Assembly: GCA_964547585.1 (NCBI GenBank)
Contig: CAZJOI010000010.1
Coordinates: 1 to 24,825 of the forward strand
DNA length: 24,825 nucleotides
From: CAZSCF01 sp964547585
Lineage (GTDB): Bacteria > Patescibacteriota > Minisyncoccia > Moranbacterales > UBA2206
Reading direction: 5' to 3'
Under the pieces are notes generated by a model that made no database searches, was not told the origin of the DNA, and saw only the letters and a list, made by a program, of their open reading frames with translations. The position numbers and the translations under genes are program-made. Shown here piece after piece: positions 14,278 to 21,482 of the stretch (its first letter is position 1; the number at the start of each line of letters is the position of its first letter).

Positions 14278-14859
14278 TTAGCTTAATTCTTTATGCAACA
14301 TATGTCCAAGCTTTTGATCTTTTTCCTTTTCTTTTTCCTTTTCCAGCTTCATAAGCAAATCCTTGATTTTGTTCGGATTGGGAATTTTACGAAAAACAAA
14401 TCGCTCCTTCTCGGCGGCTGTTTGTACAAAAACATCGCCATAGTTTAGAAGAGTTGGAAATAATCCGGTTACATCTGTAGTAACATCTTGAATTTTATCT
14501 AATGCTAACTCGCTATTCACGCGAGAAAAAAGCCCCTTTTGTTCGATGTTTATAATTCTTTTATCTGTGATTATCCAAGTGTCCAGATAAAAATCAACCC
14601 AAATCAAAAAAGAAAAGACACAGAGATACATAGCCAAAAGACTTTGCAAGAAATAAAAAAAATCTTGAAAAACAGGATTGTTAAGAATGCTAAGAATGGA
14701 GGATGAATAAAAAACACTAGCCAGAAGAACTCCGACTAAAAACAGGATCGGAATAAATTGAACAAGAACATTGAACCAGTGACGTCTTAAAAGCATCAGG
14801 ATGGCTTCGCCTCTTTCTTGACCTCTGAAACAATAACTAAAAAAATTTCGTAGTTTCAT
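14278..14859 (-). CDS. Membrane protein with bacterial PH domain (bPH2/DUF304)
   Basis: Protein of 193 residues with two hydrophobic helices (about 29-50 and 66-88). They are followed by a bPH2-type domain (about 90-170) with the hallmark WIITDKRIINIEQKGLFSR, then LDKIQDVTTDV and GDVFVQTA. The tail is strongly charged (KEKEKEKDQK). The helix-helix-PH order matches the YdbS/YdbT-like 'membrane-flanked' proteins, whose function is not established. It probably forms an inner-membrane oligomer. It starts 11 bases after the small 2-TM gene in the ruvB operon. Confidence 0.85.
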   Translation of the reverse strand: MKLRNFFSYCFRGQERGEAILMLLRRHWFNVLVQFIPILFLVGVLLASVFYSSSILSILNNPVFQDFFYFLQSLLAMYLCVFSFLIWVDFYLDTWIITDKRIINIEQKGLFSRVNSELALDKIQDVTTDVTGLFPTLLNYGDVFVQTAAEKERFVFRKIPNPNKIKDLLMKLEKEKEKEKDQKLGHMLHKELS

Positions 14860-14870
14860 TTGTTTTTAGG

Positions 14871-15095
14871 TTAGGATAAAAGATTTGATAAAAGGTAGTT
14901 CCAATTTACAGAAAAAAATAAAGCGGCGTTGGTAATCAAAAGTCCGAGTGAAAGGATAATGAAAAAAAACAGCACAATAGTTGTAATGCCTGATTTTATA
15001 GAAAAATTTGCCAGATGATAAACAATAAAAAAAGAAAGAACAAGATAGGTAAGAACAACAAGAGAATACAAGACTAAAATAATTAAAGATGTCAT
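14871..15095 (-). CDS. Small membrane protein with two helices
   Basis: Hydrophobic protein of 74 residues that I do not recognise. Helices span roughly 4-28 and 37-60, joined by a short polar stretch (HLANFSIKSG), and a few polar residues follow the second. It lies 33 bases after ruvB and 11 bases before the PH-domain gene, all on the same strand. It is therefore probably translated from the ruvB transcript and may work with the PH-domain protein. Small proteins of this kind often sit in such operons in related genomes. No function can be assigned. Confidence 0.65.
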   Translation of the reverse strand: MTSLIILVLYSLVVLTYLVLSFFIVYHLANFSIKSGITTIVLFFFIILSLGLLITNAALFFSVNWNYLLSNLLS

Positions 15096-15128
15096 GAAAA
15101 TTAATTAGTTAGAAGGTTATTTTCTTTA

Positions 15129-16133
15129 TTATAACAAACTGGCTTGTTTTGGATAGGGGAGGCCCAAGTGTTCATATCCATTTTTAGTTACCACTCGTCC
15201 GCGCGGAGTTCTGGCCAGAAAACCAATTTGAATTAAGTAGGGTTCATAGACATCTTCAATGGTTTTTATTTCTTCAGAAGTGGCGGCAGCAAGAGTTCCT
15301 AGCCCGACTGGGCCACCGCCAAACTTTTCAATAATAGTTCTGAGAATTTGCCTATCAATATCTTCCAACCCAACATGATCAACATCAATCATTTTGAGAG
15401 CGGCGCTGGCTACAGCACTATCAATGGAAGGATGATTTTTAATTTCTGAAAAATCACGCACTCGTTTCAAGAGTCGATTAGCTACGCGCGGTGTAAATCT
15501 GGAACAACTGGCGATTTTATCAAGGCCAGTTTCTTCAATATTTACATTTAAAATACGGCTGGAACGTTCCAATATTTTTTTGATTTCTTCTTGCTGATAA
15601 AAATCCAAACGATAAGTGGCGCCAAAACGATTACGCAGGGGGTTAGAAAGAGAACCAAGTTTGGTAGTAGCTCCGATAAGAGTAAATTTGGGCAGATCAA
15701 GTTGAATAGTTCTGGCGGAAGGACCTTTGCCAATGATTATGTCTAATTTGTAATCTTCCATAGCCGGATAAAGAACTTCTTCAATCAATTTATTTAAGCG
15801 ATGTATTTCATCTATAAATAAAACATCTCCATCTTGCAGATTAGTCAAAATTGATCCGAAATCTCCGACTCTTTCGATAGCTGGCCCAGAAGTTGTTTTA
15901 ATATTAACACCCATTTCCTTGCCGATGATATTGGCTAGTGTGGTTTTGCCCAAGCCAGCGGGTCCGTAAAGCAAAATATGTTCCACGGGATCTTTTCTTT
16001 TTTTGGCAGCCTGAAGAAGGATGTCTAAATTAGTTTTGACTTTTTTTTGGCCAATATACTCATTGAAATTTTGAGGTCTAAGAGTATTGTCCAAATTCAG
16101 ATCCTCAGTTTGTTCGCTGGAATTCGTAATCAT
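15129..16133 (-). CDS. ruvB: Holliday junction branch migration helicase RuvB
   Basis: AAA+ motor that drives branch migration with RuvA and hands junctions to RuvC. The 334 residues are full length. Visible are RPQNFNEYIGQ near the start, Walker A GPAGLGKTTLA, Walker B LFIDEIHRLN, the sensor I and arginine-finger region LIGATTKLGSLSNPLRNRFG, and the C-terminal winged-helix stretch TPRGRVVTKNGYEHL. ruvA is not in this window and ruvC is in a separate operon about 5.5 kb away. A minus-strand promoter at 16140-16167 would start the message at or next to the ATG, implying a leaderless transcript. Confidence 0.97.
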   Translation of the reverse strand: MITNSSEQTEDLNLDNTLRPQNFNEYIGQKKVKTNLDILLQAAKKRKDPVEHILLYGPAGLGKTTLANIIGKEMGVNIKTTSGPAIERVGDFGSILTNLQDGDVLFIDEIHRLNKLIEEVLYPAMEDYKLDIIIGKGPSARTIQLDLPKFTLIGATTKLGSLSNPLRNRFGATYRLDFYQQEEIKKILERSSRILNVNIEETGLDKIASCSRFTPRVANRLLKRVRDFSEIKNHPSIDSAVASAALKMIDVDHVGLEDIDRQILRTIIEKFGGGPVGLGTLAAATSEEIKTIEDVYEPYLIQIGFLARTPRGRVVTKNGYEHLGLPYPKQASLL

Positions 16134-16139
16134 AAAGTT

Positions 16140-16167
16140 AGTCTAACACCATTTGACAAATGTTCAA
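16140..16167 (-). promoter_or_regulatory. Probable ruvB promoter (leaderless)
   Basis: On the minus strand TTGAAC (16167-16162) and TAGACT (16145-16140) are 16 bases apart. The predicted start falls at about 16133, the A of the ruvB ATG. It overlaps the divergent promoter at 16153-16181. Confidence 0.45.
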
Positions 16168-16181
16168 AGCTGTGCTACTAT
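16153..16181 (+). promoter_or_regulatory. Strong sigma70 promoter driving the structured RNA region
   Basis: Consensus TTGACA (16153-16158), a 17-base spacer, then TACTAT (16176-16181) with an extended -10 TG at 16173-16174. The predicted start is near 16188. No + strand gene follows, only the hairpin-rich stretch up to the terminator at 16450. Confidence 0.75.
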
Positions 16182-16187
16182 AGCTAG

Positions 16188-16450
16188 TCATCCTAAAAAA
16201 GCCTATTTATAGTGCTTTTTCGATGATTAGCAGTAAACTGTAGGCAATTGGGGGTTACTATCTTTTATCCTCAATTTCGGGAACTTTTTTGCCCAGATAC
16301 GGACTGTTTGGTTTCGACTGAACTACTCCTCGACACTGTTCCTTCCCTATGGCTCATAGCTTTAGGATTTGTCTACAGATTATTGACATAAGCGTGAAAC
16401 ATAGAAATAAGAAAAAGAAAAAACCCTTCCAATTATTTGGAGGGGTTTTT
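16188..16450 (+). ncRNA. Candidate structured non-coding RNA, family unknown
   Basis: The longest gene-free stretch in the window (16134-16490). A strong promoter reads into it and an intrinsic terminator ends it, giving a transcript of about 260 bases. I see a series of hairpins. CTAGTCATC (16184-16192) pairs with GATGATTAG (16222-16230), enclosing AAAAAGC/GCTTTTT and CTAT/ATAG. AATTGGGGG (16246-16254) pairs with TCCTCAATT (16268-16276). GTTTGGT/ACTGAAC (16306-16323) closes a TTCG tetraloop. CTATG/CATAG forms a stem at 16347-16359, and GCTT/AAGC and TGTC/GACA form stems within 16359-16393. No convincing reading frame is present. It does not match what I know of tmRNA, RNase P RNA, SRP RNA or E. 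coli-type 6S RNA. Confidence 0.6.
16419..16450. terminator. Bidirectional intrinsic terminator
   Basis: CCCTTCC (16424-16430) pairs with GGAGGGG (16439-16445), with one G-T pair and an 8-base loop. A-run and T-run flanks make it work on both strands. It ends the candidate RNA on the plus strand and the double PilB-like gene (stop at 16491) on the minus strand. Confidence 0.82.
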
Positions 16451-16460
16451 AAGTTACTAA

Positions 16461-16488
16461 AAACTACAAGCTACAAACCAAAAACTAT
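16461..16488. repeat. Degenerate heptamer array (AAACTAC-type x4)
   Basis: Units AAACTAC, AAGCTAC, AAACCAA and AAACTAT in a period of 7, between the terminator and the stop of the double PilB-like gene. It resembles the better-preserved heptamer arrays near yebC. Confidence 0.45.
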
Positions 16489-16490
16489 TT

Positions 16491-19400
16491 TTATAACTCC
16501 GTTACTCTCTCCACTTCTTCCAAGGAGGTTTCGCCTTCCAAAACTTTTAGGATTCCATCTTGAACCATTGTAATCATGCCATTTTCGACAGCTTTTTCAG
16601 TGAGTTCGGAAGTAATGGCTTGTTGATTAACTAGCTGTTGAATTTCTTTGTCGATAACAAAAACTTCACTCACAGTTGTGCGTCCTTTGTAACCAATGTG
16701 ATTGCACTTTTCGCAACCTTGTGGTTTCCAAATCTTTCCTATCTTCGGAATTTCCACTCCACTTTTGGGTGAAATGGTTTTCAGGACTTCTTCTATCTTA
16801 TTTTTTTCTTCCAGCGTCATTGCGATTTCTTTTTTACAATCACAAAGTTTTCGCACTAAACGTTGAGCCATAAAGGCATTAACTGAAGAGGCAATATCGG
16901 CTCCAGAAACTCCCATATTGAGCATTCTTTGTACGGCACCAGCCGCATTGTTGGTATGAATAGTTGAAAGCACAAGATGTCCTGTCAAAGCAGATTGAAC
17001 GGCAATTTGCGCGGTTTCATCATCACGAATTTCTCCAATCATCATAATGTCAGGATTTTGACGCAAAAGTGATCGCAGGGCCGTCGCAAAAGTGTAACCT
17101 TCTTTATCATTAACGGGTGTTTGTAAAATACCTTCAATTTGATATTCAATTGGATCTTCAACGGTGATGATTTTAATTTCCGGTTTATTGATGAGATTGA
17201 TAATACTGTAAAGAGTCGTAGTTTTTCCAGATCCAGTTGGACCAGTATTAAGAAAGACTCCATTAGGCTTTCCCACTTCGTGAATAATTTTATCCAGATT
17301 TTGTTTGCGAATGCCAAGCTTTTCAATATTTAATTCCTGAGTAGCTTTACTGAGAAGTCGCATTACAACAGTTTCTCCATAACCACCGAGAATGATGGAA
17401 ACACGCACATCGACGGACTTCTCTTTGACATTTTCAATGCTATCATCAAATTTAATAGAAAAACGACTATCCACGACACCTTGACGCACTTCGGTTTTGA
17501 CGTTGCTGAGTATTTTTATTTCTCCTAAAAGATTGGGATAGTCGGTGAGAGGAATGTTAACAACTGTTTGCAAGATGCCATCAATACGAAAACGAATGTG
17601 GACACTTTCTGCACCCGGTTCAATGTGGATATCTCCAGTGCCGAGAAGCGATGCGGCTGAAAAAATAATTTTATTTATTTCTTTAATATCAGATTTATCA
17701 ATAACTTCCTGAAGCTTTTTAAAATCACTCATGTTTTCCTGAGCTTTTTGATAACTTTCTTTATTGACTAAGATGCCCTTGCCCAAAGTTTGTGACATCA
17801 ATTTTTCATACAAGTCTTGCAGATATTCTCCTTCACCGGTGACTTCTTTCACCTCTTCAATGGAAGTGATGCCTTCGATGGATTTTAGAATTCCATCTTG
17901 CAACATGGTAATCATGCCGGCCTCAAGAGCTGCCAAAGAGATGTCAGTTTCACTGCCCATTTCCAAAATTATTTTTTCAATTTCTTCGTTTATGGTAAAG
18001 ACTTCAAAGATACCAATTCGTCCTTTGTATCCAAGATTGTTACATTTGTGGCAACCCTTGGGTCGATAAAGTTTGGTGATATCTTTGGGAATTTCAACTT
18101 TAGCTTTTGGAGAAATGATCGACAGCATTTTTTTGAGTGACTCAATTGATTCCTTGGCTGGGACATATTCTTCTTTGCAATGTGGGCAAAGTTTTCGCAC
18201 GAGACGTTGGCCGATAATAGAATTGATGGATGGTGGGATGAGAGTTGGTTTAATTCCCATTTCAATTAAACGTGGAATGGTTCCGATGGCACTGTTGGTG
18301 TGAATAGTGGAAAGTACAAGATGACCAGTTAATGCTGATTGAACAGCAATGTCGGCTGTTTCATCATCACGAATTTCACCAACTAGGATAACATCAGGAT
18401 CTTGACGAACAATGGCGCGAAGACCACCTGCAAAGTCATAGCCACGGGATTTTTCGATTTGAGTTTGCGAAATGCCTTTTACCTCATATTCGATTGGATC
18501 TTCAATAGTGATTATTTTAGTTTCCGGATTATTTAGTTTGTTGATAATAGCGTAAAGGGTGGTGGTTTTTCCTGATCCGGTTGGTCCAGTTGTGAGAATT
18601 ACTCCATTAGGCGCATGAATTTTTTTATCTATTTCTTCGTAGGCCAGTCCGCGGACACCCAAATTTTCCAAAGCTACTTGAATGGAAGATGGATCCAAAA
18701 GACGCATAACCACGCTCTCGCCAAAATTTCCCGGAATAATGGAGACACGAATAGCTACCTTTTTGTCTTTCATACGAATTTCAAAAGTTCCATCTTGAGC
18801 AATATCTCGCAGGTTCAGTTTCATGCCGGACATCATTTTGATGCGGGAGATAACTGAGCGATGAAATTCAAGAGGAAGATTCATCACATCATGCAGTACA
18901 CCATCAATTCGATAGCGTAAGCGCAGGTCTTGCTCTTGTGGTTCAAGATGGATATCGCTCGCATCCAGTTTATATGATCCACCCATTATGATATTAAGTA
19001 TTTCGGTAGTGGAAAGAGTAAAAATCTTATCCTTAAGTGAAACCAAATCTTTCAAATATTGTCCGGATTTTTCCAATTCTTCATCAGAAAGGTTAACGCT
19101 CAGCTCGGAAAGAATATCCGCGAAGGAGATTGTTTTGTATTTCTCCTGAATTTTCTTGAGGTTGTAATGAGAAATAACAAAAATTTTCAAATCCCAGCGA
19201 TTTTCTTTTTGTAGGCTCTCAATGAATTCGGCTGTTTCTTTTTTGGTCGGGTCGGTTGATGCCAGTGCAACACGCTTGCCATCTTTTTGAATGGCGACCA
19301 CGTCGAAATTCTTAGAATCTTCTTCAAGAATTGTTCTTATGCTCTCATTGCTAACAGGAATGAGATTAGTATCAACATAGGGAAAACCAAGCTTGGCAGC

Positions 19401-19532
19401 AAAAACAGAAGCCTCTTCTTCCTCTGATTTATGACGAAGCTTAGTGATTACAATTTGAGTTTGTTTTGTTTTTTCATCTTGCCAAGCCTGAGTAGTAGCC
19501 TGAGCAGGATCTGTTTTGGCGACTCTAACCAT
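16491..19532 (-). CDS. Double GspE/PilB-type ATPase (two tandem modules)
   Basis: Secretion/pilus ATPase of 1013 residues that contains the whole catalytic unit twice. Residues 35-135 resemble the N-terminal MshEN-type domain. Module 1 (about 165-565) has ASDIHLEP, Walker A GPTGSGKTTT (316-325), VGEIRDDETA, the His box LSTIHTNSA, and zinc-type cysteines C449/C452 and C494/C497. Module 2 (about 605-1013) repeats this with GTGDIHIEP, Walker A at 764-773, IGEIRDDETA, LSTIHTNNA, and cysteines C897/C899 (CxC, not CxxC) and C940/C943. Both nucleotide sites look intact. Single-module relatives have about 550-570 residues and form hexamers that drive type IV pilus assembly or type II secretion. Here a trimer of double proteins is conceivable (inference). 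No other pilus gene lies in the window. Confidence 0.9.
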   Translation of the reverse strand: MVRVAKTDPAQATTQAWQDEKTKQTQIVITKLRHKSEEEEASVFAAKLGFPYVDTNLIPVSNESIRTILEEDSKNFDVVAIQKDGKRVALASTDPTKKETAEFIESLQKENRWDLKIFVISHYNLKKIQEKYKTISFADILSELSVNLSDEELEKSGQYLKDLVSLKDKIFTLSTTEILNIIMGGSYKLDASDIHLEPQEQDLRLRYRIDGVLHDVMNLPLEFHRSVISRIKMMSGMKLNLRDIAQDGTFEIRMKDKKVAIRVSIIPGNFGESVVMRLLDPSSIQVALENLGVRGLAYEEIDKKIHAPNGVILTTGPTGSGKTTTLYAIINKLNNPETKIITIEDPIEYEVKGISQTQIEKSRGYDFAGGLRAIVRQDPDVILVGEIRDDETADIAVQSALTGHLVLSTIHTNSAIGTIPRLIEMGIKPTLIPPSINSIIGQRLVRKLCPHCKEEYVPAKESIESLKKMLSIISPKAKVEIPKDITKLYRPKGCHKCNNLGYKGRIGIFEVFTINEEIEKIILEMGSETDISLAALEAGMITMLQDGILKSIEGITSIEEVKEVTGEGEYLQDLYEKLMSQTLGKGILVNKESYQKAQENMSDFKKLQEVIDKSDIKEINKIIFSAASLLGTGDIHIEPGAESVHIRFRIDGILQTVVNIPLTDYPNLLGEIKILSNVKTEVRQGVVDSRFSIKFDDSIENVKEKSVDVRVSIILGGYGETVVMRLLSKATQELNIEKLGIRKQNLDKIIHEVGKPNGVFLNTGPTGSGKTTTLYSIINLINKPEIKIITVEDPIEYQIEGILQTPVNDKEGYTFATALRSLLRQNPDIMMIGEIRDDETAQIAVQSALTGHLVLSTIHTNNAAGAVQRMLNMGVSGADIASSVNAFMAQRLVRKLCDCKKEIAMTLEEKNKIEEVLKTISPKSGVEIPKIGKIWKPQGCEKCNHIGYKGRTTVSEVFVIDKEIQQLVNQQAITSELTEKAVENGMITMVQDGILKVLEGETSLEEVERVTEL

Positions 19533-19561
19533 TTTTTTGTTTTGGTTTCTTTAATGAGACT

Positions 19562-19567
19562 ATTTTA
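19562..19567 (-). promoter_or_regulatory. Extended -10 element for the double PilB-like gene
   Basis: The minus strand reads TGCTAAAAT, an extended -10 hexamer TAAAAT. It predicts a start near 19555 and a leader of about 23 bases. No convincing -35 is seen. Confidence 0.4.
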
Positions 19568-19611
19568 GCATAAAAAATCCCAAAAAGCTAAAGAAAAATT
19601 ATAAAAAACAA

Positions 19612-19633
19612 AAAACTACCCTGCGGTAGTTTT
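19612..19633 (-). terminator. Intrinsic terminator after the DHH-family gene
   Basis: AAAACTACC (19612-19620) and GGTAGTTTT (19625-19633) form a 9-bp stem with loop CTGC. On the minus strand it is followed by a T-rich stretch. It separates the DHH-family gene from the double PilB-like gene downstream. Confidence 0.75.
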
Positions 19634-19650
19634 GATTTTTTGCAATAATT

Positions 19651-20784
19651 TTAAAGTAATACCAGTTCTTTTATCTTTTCATTCAAGGCTTTTCCGGCTT
19701 CTTCCAGATTACCCAAAGCTACATTGATTTTCAAATAATCTTGATCTAGATTGCCTTGTAAAAGTTGATTAAATTGAACCAGATTTTCTTGAGAAACACC
19801 TTTAATAAGAGCGATGCTAGTTTCCGGAGTGTCGTTATAGATGGCAGCAAAAAATTTTCCATCATTATAATTTTCCTGTAGTTTTTCCAAAATCAAAGAA
19901 AGATCCTCAGGCTTGGAACGGCTTTGAATGAAATCCTCGACCGTTAGGGTTGTCCAAGCTAATTTGGTAGTGTTATCCCAGTTTAATTTTGCCATGGAGC
20001 GACCCCACAGTTTCAAAATGTGCAAAGGATGAGTTTTGTAGAGCCATCTGACAATCGCTTGCTGATCAGCGCCTTGATCCATGAGTGTGGCGGCTGTCAA
20101 AAGAGTCTTTGGGGTGGTGTTTTTTCTTTGGAAGCTTTCGGTGGAACTCATTATTCCAGTCAAAAGACATTCGGCAATATTTTTATCAATGGCTAGGGCA
20201 TCAATTTTTTGTAAAATTCCAGCCAAGATTTCACTGGAAGAGGAAGCAGTTACATTGGTCAGATTTATTTGGCCAAAATTTTCATTGTTGCTTTTATGAT
20301 CAATATTCACAATCGGAACTTCAAAAAACAAATCAGGATTAGTTTCATATATTTTTCCCAGTCTCTCCAAATCAGAAGCATCCAAAACAACCAGCAAGTC
20401 ATATTTGAATTTAGCTAGGATAAAAGAAAAATCACGCGGATCAACAGCACCTTTTTCTGGGGTCAGATAAATATTAAATTTATCATCAGTTTTTTCTGAA
20501 CGCAGATTAACAATTTTATTGAAAGTTGTGTTGAAAGAAAGGACAAAATCACGAGCACCAGAAATTTCGTTCAGAATTTTTTCTGGACGCGGCAAGAAAG
20601 AATATTTTTCCGGAACGATTCCGGAGATTGCGATAGTAGCTTCTATGTTTTTCTTTTGCAGAAAAAAATACAAAGCCCAGGCTGAGCCAATTGCATCTCC
20701 GCTGGAATTTTCTGGAATTAGGATTAAAACATCTTTTGATTTTTCCAAAAATTGTTCAAATTGTTCAATGGGTTCTAGGCTCAT
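19651..20784 (-). CDS. DHH-family phosphoesterase-like protein with lost metal ligands
   Basis: Protein of 377 residues of the NrnA/DHH-DHHA1 group, which in active members hydrolyses short RNAs, phosphoadenosine phosphate or cyclic dinucleotides with two Mn ions. The fold markers are present: GDAIGSAWAL (29-38), VVLDASDLERLG (132-143), NIDHKSNNENFG (160-171) and CLLTGIMSSTESF (206-218). Several catalytic residues are changed. The usual HxxxDxD is PENSSGD (His24 to Pro, Asp28 to Ser), the DHH is DHK (162-164), and the DTG Asp in the fourth motif is Ser. The C-terminal DHHA1-like part lacks a clear GGGH. It may be inactive or use different chemistry. The ATG at 20784 is preferred because residues upstream of it in the longer frame (from 20853) look non-family. 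Confidence 0.8.
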   Translation of the reverse strand: MSLEPIEQFEQFLEKSKDVLILIPENSSGDAIGSAWALYFFLQKKNIEATIAISGIVPEKYSFLPRPEKILNEISGARDFVLSFNTTFNKIVNLRSEKTDDKFNIYLTPEKGAVDPRDFSFILAKFKYDLLVVLDASDLERLGKIYETNPDLFFEVPIVNIDHKSNNENFGQINLTNVTASSSSEILAGILQKIDALAIDKNIAECLLTGIMSSTESFQRKNTTPKTLLTAATLMDQGADQQAIVRWLYKTHPLHILKLWGRSMAKLNWDNTTKLAWTTLTVEDFIQSRSKPEDLSLILEKLQENYNDGKFFAAIYNDTPETSIALIKGVSQENLVQFNQLLQGNLDQDYLKINVALGNLEEAGKALNEKIKELVLL

Positions 20785-20849
20785 AAAAATAGTTAAAATT
20801 GAATGGTAGTGTAGGATAGCAAAACTCCCTTTAAATGTCAATTGTTGAG

Positions 20850-20869
20850 CCAAAAGAGGCGACTTTTGG
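20850..20869. repeat. Perfect inverted repeat (possible operator)
   Basis: CCAAAAG (20850-20856) and CTTTTGG (20863-20869) flank a 6-base centre, in the divergent spacer between the DHH-family gene and tsaE. It is just upstream of the -10 element at 20891 and could be an operator. No regulator is evident. Confidence 0.35.
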
Positions 20870-20890
20870 GAAATATGGATAAATCATTGT

Positions 20891-20896
20891 ATAATG
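20891..20896 (+). promoter_or_regulatory. -10 element upstream of tsaE
   Basis: Consensus TATAAT with a start expected near 20903. No good -35 is found at 16-18 bases. A transcript from here would carry the long hairpin at 20923-21018 in its leader before tsaE at 21032. Confidence 0.45.
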
Positions 20897-20922
20897 CTTA
20901 TGTTGAAATTTGGCAGTAGCAT

Positions 20923-21018
20923 TTTTAGTGAAACATAATTTTAGAGCCGAATTGATATAAAGAAGACTTTATTTATATTTTTTGCAATAAGCCTCTAGGA
21001 TTATGTTTCACTAAAAAA
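20923..21018. mobile_element. MITE-like hairpin element with 18-bp terminal inverted repeats
   Basis: TTTTTAGTGAAACATAAT (20923-20940) is the exact complement of 21000-21017. The pairing continues inward: TAGAG (20942-20946) with CTCTA (20993-20997), ATTG (20951-20954) with CAAT (20985-20988), and an apical ATAAAG/CTTTAT (20957-20972) with an AAGA loop. The element is flanked by the 5-base direct repeat TAGCA (20918-20922 and 21019-21023), as expected for a target duplication. It has no coding capacity. It could instead be a leader RNA structure of tsaE. Confidence 0.6.
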
Positions 21019-21031
21019 TAGCAGCTATCCT

Positions 21032-21475
21032 ATGATTGTAAAAACTAAAAATTCAAAAGAAACAAAAGCGTTGGGTAAAATGTTAGCACAGGAAATTAGA
21101 AGCGGTTTGGTCATTTGTCTTTCTGGTGAACTAGGATCGGGAAAAACTACTTTTATTCAAGGCTTTTTGCAAGGACTCAAAATCAAAGGACCATATACCA
21201 GCCCTACTTTTGTAGTGCTTAAACATTACAAAAGTAAGGAATTTCCAATTTCCAATTTCCAATTTCCAAAATTTAGAAATGTGTATCATCTGGATGCCTA
21301 TAGGGTAAATGCCAAGGACATCATAAATTTAGGTTGGGAGGAAATGATTCAAGATGAAGGGAATATTATTTTGATTGAATGGGCCGAGCGTATCAAAAAA
21401 ATAATTCCCCCAAATTGTTTCTGGATAAATTTCAAATGGATAAATGAAAATGAAAGAGAAATAATTTTTAAATAG
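21032..21475 (+). CDS. tsaE: tRNA threonylcarbamoyladenosine biosynthesis ATPase TsaE
   Basis: P-loop ATPase that works with TsaB and TsaD in forming t6A37 on tRNAs reading ANN codons. The 147 residues carry Walker A GELGSGKTT (32-40), the family signature YTSPTFVVLKHY (55-66), YHLDAYRV (85-92) and LIEWAERI (114-121). Between KHY and the YHLDAYR motif lies an extra stretch EFPISNFQFP (about 70-79), encoded by four tandem AATTTCC heptamers at 21240-21267. This falls in a loop of variable length. No Shine-Dalgarno sequence is seen. It is 7 bases before the cyclophilin lipoprotein gene and is transcribed divergently from the DHH-family gene. Confidence 0.93.
   Translation: MIVKTKNSKETKALGKMLAQEIRSGLVICLSGELGSGKTTFIQGFLQGLKIKGPYTSPTFVVLKHYKSKEFPISNFQFPKFRNVYHLDAYRVNAKDIINLGWEEMIQDEGNIILIEWAERIKKIIPPNCFWINFKWINENEREIIFK
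21240..21267. repeat. Heptamer tandem repeat (AATTTCC x4) inside tsaE
   Basis: Four exact head-to-tail copies of AATTTCC within the tsaE frame, encoding a loop between two conserved motifs. The period of 7 is the same as in the arrays around ruvC and yebC, but the unit sequence differs. Confidence 0.9.
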
Positions 21476-21482
21476 ATAATCT

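Noticed and set aside
16195..16220. AAAAAGC/GCTTTTT hairpin as a terminator right after the strong promoter
   Set aside because: The T run is part of the stem and no separate U tail follows. It is nested in a longer stem (16184-16230), so it fits better as the first domain of a longer RNA.
16301..16330. A string resembling the 5' end of tmRNA (TGGTTTCGAC)
   Set aside because: No tag reading frame, no tRNA-like 3' end and no CCA follow within a plausible length, and the string is explained by a TTCG-capped stem-loop.
16349..16573. Open frame of 74 codons on the plus strand
   Set aside because: It runs through the hairpins, the terminator and the antisense end of the double PilB-like gene, with composition that does not look like protein.
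20785..20853. Longer start for the DHH-family protein (23 extra residues)
   Set aside because: The added residues do not resemble the family N-terminus, and the ATG at 20784 gives the usual start just before the first helix.
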